Shown piece by piece: positions 59,360 to 64,000 of a stretch of DNA of 64,000 nucleotides; the first letter of the stretch is position 1; every line of letters begins with the position of its first letter. The position numbers and the translations under genes are program-made. The notes below the pieces were generated by a model, which worked only from the letters and a program-made list of their open reading frames with translations, searched no databases and was not told the origin of the DNA. The stretch comes from Closterium sp. Naga37s-1 (lineage: Eukaryota > Streptophyta > Zygnematophyceae > Desmidiales > Closteriaceae): assembly GCA_947471745.1 (NCBI GenBank), contig CANJKZ010000768.1, positions 2,797,001-2,861,000 on the forward strand. Reading direction: 5' to 3'.

Positions 59360-60747
59360 GGTGGCTGAAATGCTTAATATATGCTGTCTCCATTGTTAAT
59401 ATTTATTCAAATCGGGGAGCCAACATCATAAAACCAGAGTACCCCCGTAACTCTCCCCCTTCGTGCTAGCTGGCATCCCCGTCACTGTCGCCATCCCTCC
59501 CTTCTCCCTTCCCAACTCGCACACTTGTCACGCCCACTCACTCCTTTGGTCTCCCACGCCCCACTCTCCAGCCCCTCAGCTGCTGGAAAGCAGATCTACG
59601 ACCGGATCCGCCCCGAGGCGAACCCCTCCGCGCACCGCCACGCCGGTCACGAAGCAGCAGCAGCCCACAGCGCACTTCGGCAGAATATGCGAGATAGGGC
59701 GTGCAGCTGGCAGAGCTGCGAGGCAGCCTCTTCTCGAGACTGCCTTCAGCCTCCCCTGCTGCCCCATACCATATGCTGACTTGCGCCCGATAAGGCCCTG
59801 CATTTGAAGTTGCCGCCTTCCCTGCGTGTGAGGGATTGTACACTGCAACGCGTGACAGCCAGCACTGTGCAGGCAACTGTGTTGAATCTGGATCATGGGG
59901 CACAGACATTTGAATCGAGCAGAGCAGGGTGGTGTGGTCAGTGCGGAGTGGCATGGTAGGAAGGCGCAAGAAGGCAAGCATAGAGAGTAGAGGCCGCGGC
60001 ATGATATGGAGATTGGCAGCAGGGATCGACTTGTGGGTCGTGCTTTGTTTGGTGCCAATGGTTTATATGCTGAATATGGGTTACCTGTTGATAATACTGT
60101 GTGCAAGGGGTGTACTGTGTATGCCCTATCTCAATCTTGCCCCGAGCTCCAACGCGTAAAAAGTCTTGAACAAGTGAGCTTGTTCCTAGCTGTGATATTC
60201 CCTACCAAACATAAACAACATAGCCAACGACAAGCATACTAGTATCCAAAAACGGTTTCTCGGTATAAAGGTGTGTCATACATGGTGAAAACGCATCTCG
60301 CCAAAGAATGTTTAGGTTGGTACGTAGCACTTCGAATCCGTAAAGCACTCTTGAAGTTATAGAACCGGACACATCATAGTCAGCCGCTTTGAATGAACTG
60401 CAAGTTCACCAAGCATGACACGCCCTTAGAAAAACGACTTGCTGTTGCCTATAAACTAAAGCCGATTTCCCAAAGATACGTTGTGGGATTTATGCGGAGC
60501 TTCACTCCAGATGGTCGAGATGAATATGTCTAGGTAAGCCCAGCCGAGATGAGTGGTCAAGAGTGGCGTCGTCGGGCACATGAAAGGAGGGGTAGATGGG
60601 AAATTTCGAGGGGCTCTCCTTGCTGGAGCATGGCAAAGGCTGATTTGCGGAGGGGGGAGGGGGGGGATGGGAGGGTCGTGGGGGGAGTGGGGTGGGGGGC
60701 AGAGGAGAAGGAGGAGGTAAAGAGAGCTGAGAACGAGGAGGAGGAGG
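59360..60747. other. Unique spacer inside the inverted satellite
   Basis: No gene recognised. A short plus-strand frame at 59,525-59,779 (AAGKQIYDRIRPEANP) has no known motif. From 60,640 the sequence becomes purine-rich and merges with the satellite. Confidence 0.4.
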
Positions 60748-61590
60748 GACACGAGGAAGCAAGGAAAGGGACATGGGGAAGCAAGGAAAGGGACATGGGG
60801 AAGCAAGGAAAGGGACATGGGGAAGCAAGGAAAGGGACATGGGGAAGCAAGGAAAGGGACATGGGGAAGCAAGGAAAGGGACACGAGGAAGCAAGGAAAG
60901 GGACATGGGGAAGCAAGGAAAGGGACACGAGGAAGCAAGGAAAGGGACATGGGGAAGCAAGGAAAGGGACATGGGGAAGCAAGGAAAGGGACATGGGGAA
61001 GCAAGGAAAGGGACATGGGGAAGCAAGGAAAGGGACATGGGGAAGCAAGGAAAGGGACATGGGGAAGCAAGGAAAGGGACATGGGGAAGCAAGGAAAGGG
61101 ACATGGGGAAGCAAGGAAAGGGACATGGGGAAGCAAGGAAAGGGACATGGGGAAGCAAGGAAAGGGACATGGGGAAGCAAGGAAAGGGACATGGGGAAGC
61201 AAGGAAAGGGACATGGGGAAGCAAGGAAAGGGACATGGGGAAGCAAGGAAAGGGACATGGGGAAGCAAGGAAAGGGACATGGGGAAGCAAGGAAAGGGAC
61301 ATGGGGAAGCAAGGAAAGGGACATGGGGAAGCAAGGAAAGGGACATGGGGAAGCAAGGAAAGGGACATGGGGAAGCAAGGAAAGGGACATGGGGAAGCAA
61401 GGAAAGGGACATGGGGAAGCAAGGAAAGGGACATGGGGAAGCAAGGAAAGGGACATGGGGAAGCAAGGAAAGGGACATGGGGAAGCAAGGAAAGGGACAT
61501 GGGGAAGCAAGGAAAGGGACATGGGGAAGCAAGGAAAGGGACATGGGGAAGCAAGGAAAGGGACATGGGGAAGCAAGGAAAGGGACATGG
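60748..61590 (+). repeat. 22-bp minisatellite, about 38 units
   Basis: Unit AAGCAAGGAAAGGGACATGG plus GG, nearly invariant, with a few units reading ACACGAGG. Because 22 is not a multiple of three, the translation cycles through a 22-residue repeat. Confidence 0.95.
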
Positions 61591-64000
61591 AGAAGAAGGG
61601 AAGGGGATGGGGGGAAGCAGGGAAGGGGACATGGGGAAGTAGGGAAGGGGACACGGGGAAGCAGGGAAGGGGATGGGGGGATGAAGGGAAGACACATGGG
61701 AAAGCAGGGAAGGGGATGGAGGGAAGCAGGGAAGAGGATGGGGGGAAGCTTGTAAAGGGACATGGGGAAGCAGGGAAGGGGATGGGGGGAGGAAGGGAAA
61801 GGGACACGGGGAAGCAGGGGAGGGGATGGGGGGGAGCAGGGAAGGGGATGGGGGGAAGCAGGGAAAGGGACACGGGGAAGCAGGGAAGGGGATGGGGGGA
61901 GGAAGGGAAGGGGACATGGGGAAGCAGGGAAGGGGACATGGGGAAGCAGGGAAGGGGATGGGGGAACATAAAGGAAGGGGATGGGGGGATGAAGGGAAGG
62001 GGATGGGGGGAAGCAGGGAAAGGGACACGGGGAAGCAGGGAAGGGGATGGGGGGATGAAGGGCAGGGGATGGGGGGAAGCAGGGAAAGGGACACGGGGAA
62101 GCAGGGAAGGGGATGGGGGGAAGCAGGGAAGGGGACGGGGGGAAGCAGGGAAGGGGACATGGGGAAGCAGGGAAAGGGACACAGGGAAGCACGGAAGGGG
62201 ATGGGGGGATGAAGGGCAGGGGATGGGGGGGAGCAGGGAAAGGGACATGGGGAAGCAGGGAAGGGGATGGGGGGAGGAAGGGAAGACACATGGGAAAGCA
62301 GGGAAGGGGATGGAGGGAAGCAGGGAAGAGGATGGGGGGAAGCTTGTAAAGGGACATGGGGAAGCAGGGAAGGGGATGGGGGGAGGAAGGGAAAGGGACA
62401 CGGGGAAGCAGGGGAGGGGATGGGGGGGAGCAGGGAAGGGGATGGGGGGAAGCAGGGAAAGGGACACGGGGAAGCACGGAAGGGGATGGGGGGAGGAAGG
62501 GAAGACACATGGGAAAGCAGGGAAGGGGATGGAGGGAAGCAAGGAAGAGGATGGGGGGAAGCTTGTAAAGGGACATGGGGAAGCAGGAAAGGGGATGGGG
62601 GGAGGAAGGGAAAGGGACACGGGGAAGCAGGGAAGGGGATGGGGGGAAGCAGGGAAGGGGATGGGGGGATGAAGGGCAGGGGATGGGGGGAAGCAGGGAA
62701 GGGGATGGGGGGAAGCAGGGAAGGGGATGGGGGGAGGAAGGGAAGACACATGGGAAAGCAGGGAAGGGGATGGAGGGAAGCAGGGAAGAGGATGGGGGGA
62801 AGCTTGTAAAGGGACATGGGGAAGCAGGGAAGGGGATGGGGGGAGGAAGGGAAAGGGACACGGGGAAGCAGGGGAGGGGATGGGGGGGAGCAGGGAAGGG
62901 GATGGGGGGAAGCAGGGAAAGGGACACGGGGAAGCACGGAAGGGGATGGGGGGATGAAGGGCAGGGGATGGGGGGAAGCAGGGAAAGGGACATGGGGAAG
63001 CAGGGAAGGGGATGGGGGGAGGAAGGGAAGACACATGGGAAAGCAGGGAAGGGGATGGAGGGAAGCAGGGAAGAGGATGGGGGGAAGCTTGTAAAGGGAC
63101 ATGGGGAAGCAGGGAAGGGGATGGGGGGAGGAAGGGAAAGGGACACGGGGAAGCAGGGGAGGGGATGGGGGGGAGCAGGGAAGGGGATGGGGGGAAGCAG
63201 GGAAAGGGACACGGGGAAGCACGGAAGGGGATGGGGGGATGAAGGGCAGGGGATGGGGGGAAGCAGGGAAAGGGACATGGGGAAGCAGGGAAGGGGATGG
63301 GGGGAGGAAGGGAAGACACATGGGAAAGCAGGGAAGGGGATGGAGGGAAGCAGGGAAGAGGATGGGGGGAAGCTTGTAAAGGGACATGGGGAAGCAGGGA
63401 AGGGGATGGGGGGAGGAAGGGAAAGGGACACGGGGAAGCAGGGAAGGGGATGGGGGGAAGCAGGGAAGGGGATGGGGGGAAGCCGGGAAAGGGACATGGG
63501 GAAGCAGGGAAGGGGATGGGGGGAGGAAGGGAAGACACATGGGAAAGCAGGGAAGGGGATGGAGGGAAGCAAGGAAGAGGATGGGGGGAAGCTTGTAAAG
63601 GGACATGGGGAAGCAGGAAAGGGGATGGGGGGAGGAAGGGAAAGGGACACGGGGAAGCAGGGAAGGGGATGGGGGGAAGCAGGGAAGGGGATGGGGGAAA
63701 GCAGGGAAAGGGACATGGGGAAGCAGGGAAGGGGATGGGGGGAGGAAGGGAAGGGGACATGGGGAAGCAGGGAAGGGGACATGGGGAAGCAGGGAAGGGG
63801 ATGGGGGGAACATAAAGGAAGGGGATGGGGGGAAGAAGGGAAGGGGATGGGGGGAAGCAGGGAAGGGGATGGGGGGAGGAAGGGAAGACACATGGGAAAG
63901 CAGGGAAGGGGATGGAGGGAAGCAGGGAAGAGGATGGGGGGAAGCTTGTAAAGGGACATGGGGAAGCAGGGAAGGGGATGGGGGGAGGAAGGGAAAGGGA
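61591..64000 (+). repeat. Purine-rich satellite with higher-order units
   Basis: Diverged 22-23-bp monomers (GGGGAAGCAGGGAAGGGGAT type) arranged in longer units marked by GAAGACACATGGGAAAGC at about 61687, 62281, 62500, 62741, 63026, 63311, 63530 and 63883. The spacings between the last seven are 219, 241, 285, 285, 219 and 353. The array runs out of the window. Its very long ORFs on both strands follow from the lack of stop-forming trinucleotides. Confidence 0.93.

Noticed and set aside
58343-59469. ORFs with KVGS, RWGA, LLPT or HLAP repeats
   Set aside because: All are readings of the 12-bp minisatellite and the adjacent satellite.
60456-63959. Overlapping ORFs of up to 1167 codons on both strands, Pro/Ser/Phe-rich or Gly/Lys-rich
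   Set aside because: They follow from satellite repeats with almost no stop trinucleotides; all frames are open and none has a domain or start context.

Overview
The window looks like repeat-rich nuclear DNA of a photosynthetic eukaryote, most likely a streptophyte green alga. The host genes have GT-AG introns, the rest is mainly plant-type LTR retrotransposons (Ty1/copia, chromodomain Ty3/gypsy, DIRS-like), GC is high, and there are large satellite arrays. A zygnematophyte such as Closterium is my best guess from the look of the copia polyproteins; this is inference and I could run no search. I see no operons, CRISPR arrays, rRNA or convincing tRNA genes.

Host genes: three same-strand copies of one gene lie about 20 kb apart, at 9.6-11.3, 28.9-34.4 and 48.5-56.3 kb. 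They encode an alpha/beta hydrolase resembling isoprenylcysteine alpha-carbonyl methylesterase (ICME), the enzyme that removes the carboxyl methyl group from prenylated proteins. Copy A is a pseudogene. Copies B and C have four exons whose lengths add up to open frames of 1221 and 1097 residues, with the HGG oxyanion motif, GHSSG nucleophile, Asp and His all present. Both carry a huge Ala/Ser-rich insertion between the catalytic Ser and Asp. One orphan ORF (6.5-7.4 kb, minus) is the only other candidate gene.

Layout: 1-2.4 kb, 3' end of a copia element (I) inserted into the tyrosine-recombinase gene of a decayed DIRS-like element (2.4-4.7 kb); 4.7-5.2 kb, poly-T and two CT microsatellites; 5.2-9.6 kb, intergenic, with a CCAAT cluster and a cluster of GTCGAC palindromes; 9.6-11.3 kb, copy A; 11.4-12.0 kb, copia scraps; 13.67-26.66 kb, a copia element (outer, minus) with its own 134-bp LTRs and 5-bp target duplication, split by a second copia element (inner, 19.01-26.19 kb, 129-bp LTRs, 5-bp target duplication); 26.7-34.4 kb, intergenic then copy B; 34.9-38.2 kb, a decayed non-LTR-type reverse transcriptase; 38.95-46.64 kb, a chromodomain gypsy element (minus) split by a 2.13-kb non-coding LTR element; 46.6-56.3 kb, copy C, whose second intron holds a complete 3.27-kb LTR element that encodes only Gag and protease; 58.3-64 kb, purine-rich satellites, including a long inverted repeat, a perfect 12-bp x 32 array and 22-bp arrays with higher-order structure.

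What works together: the LTR elements form layers of parasitism. Autonomous-type copia and gypsy elements are decayed, while derivatives without reverse transcriptase (outer copia), without any coding capacity (2.13-kb element) or with only Gag-protease (element in copy C) keep good LTRs, primer-binding sites and target duplications. The ICME-like copies record repeated tandem duplication of intron-exon junctions, ending in copy B with four successive 3' splice sites spaced 72 bp apart, all in the same reading phase.
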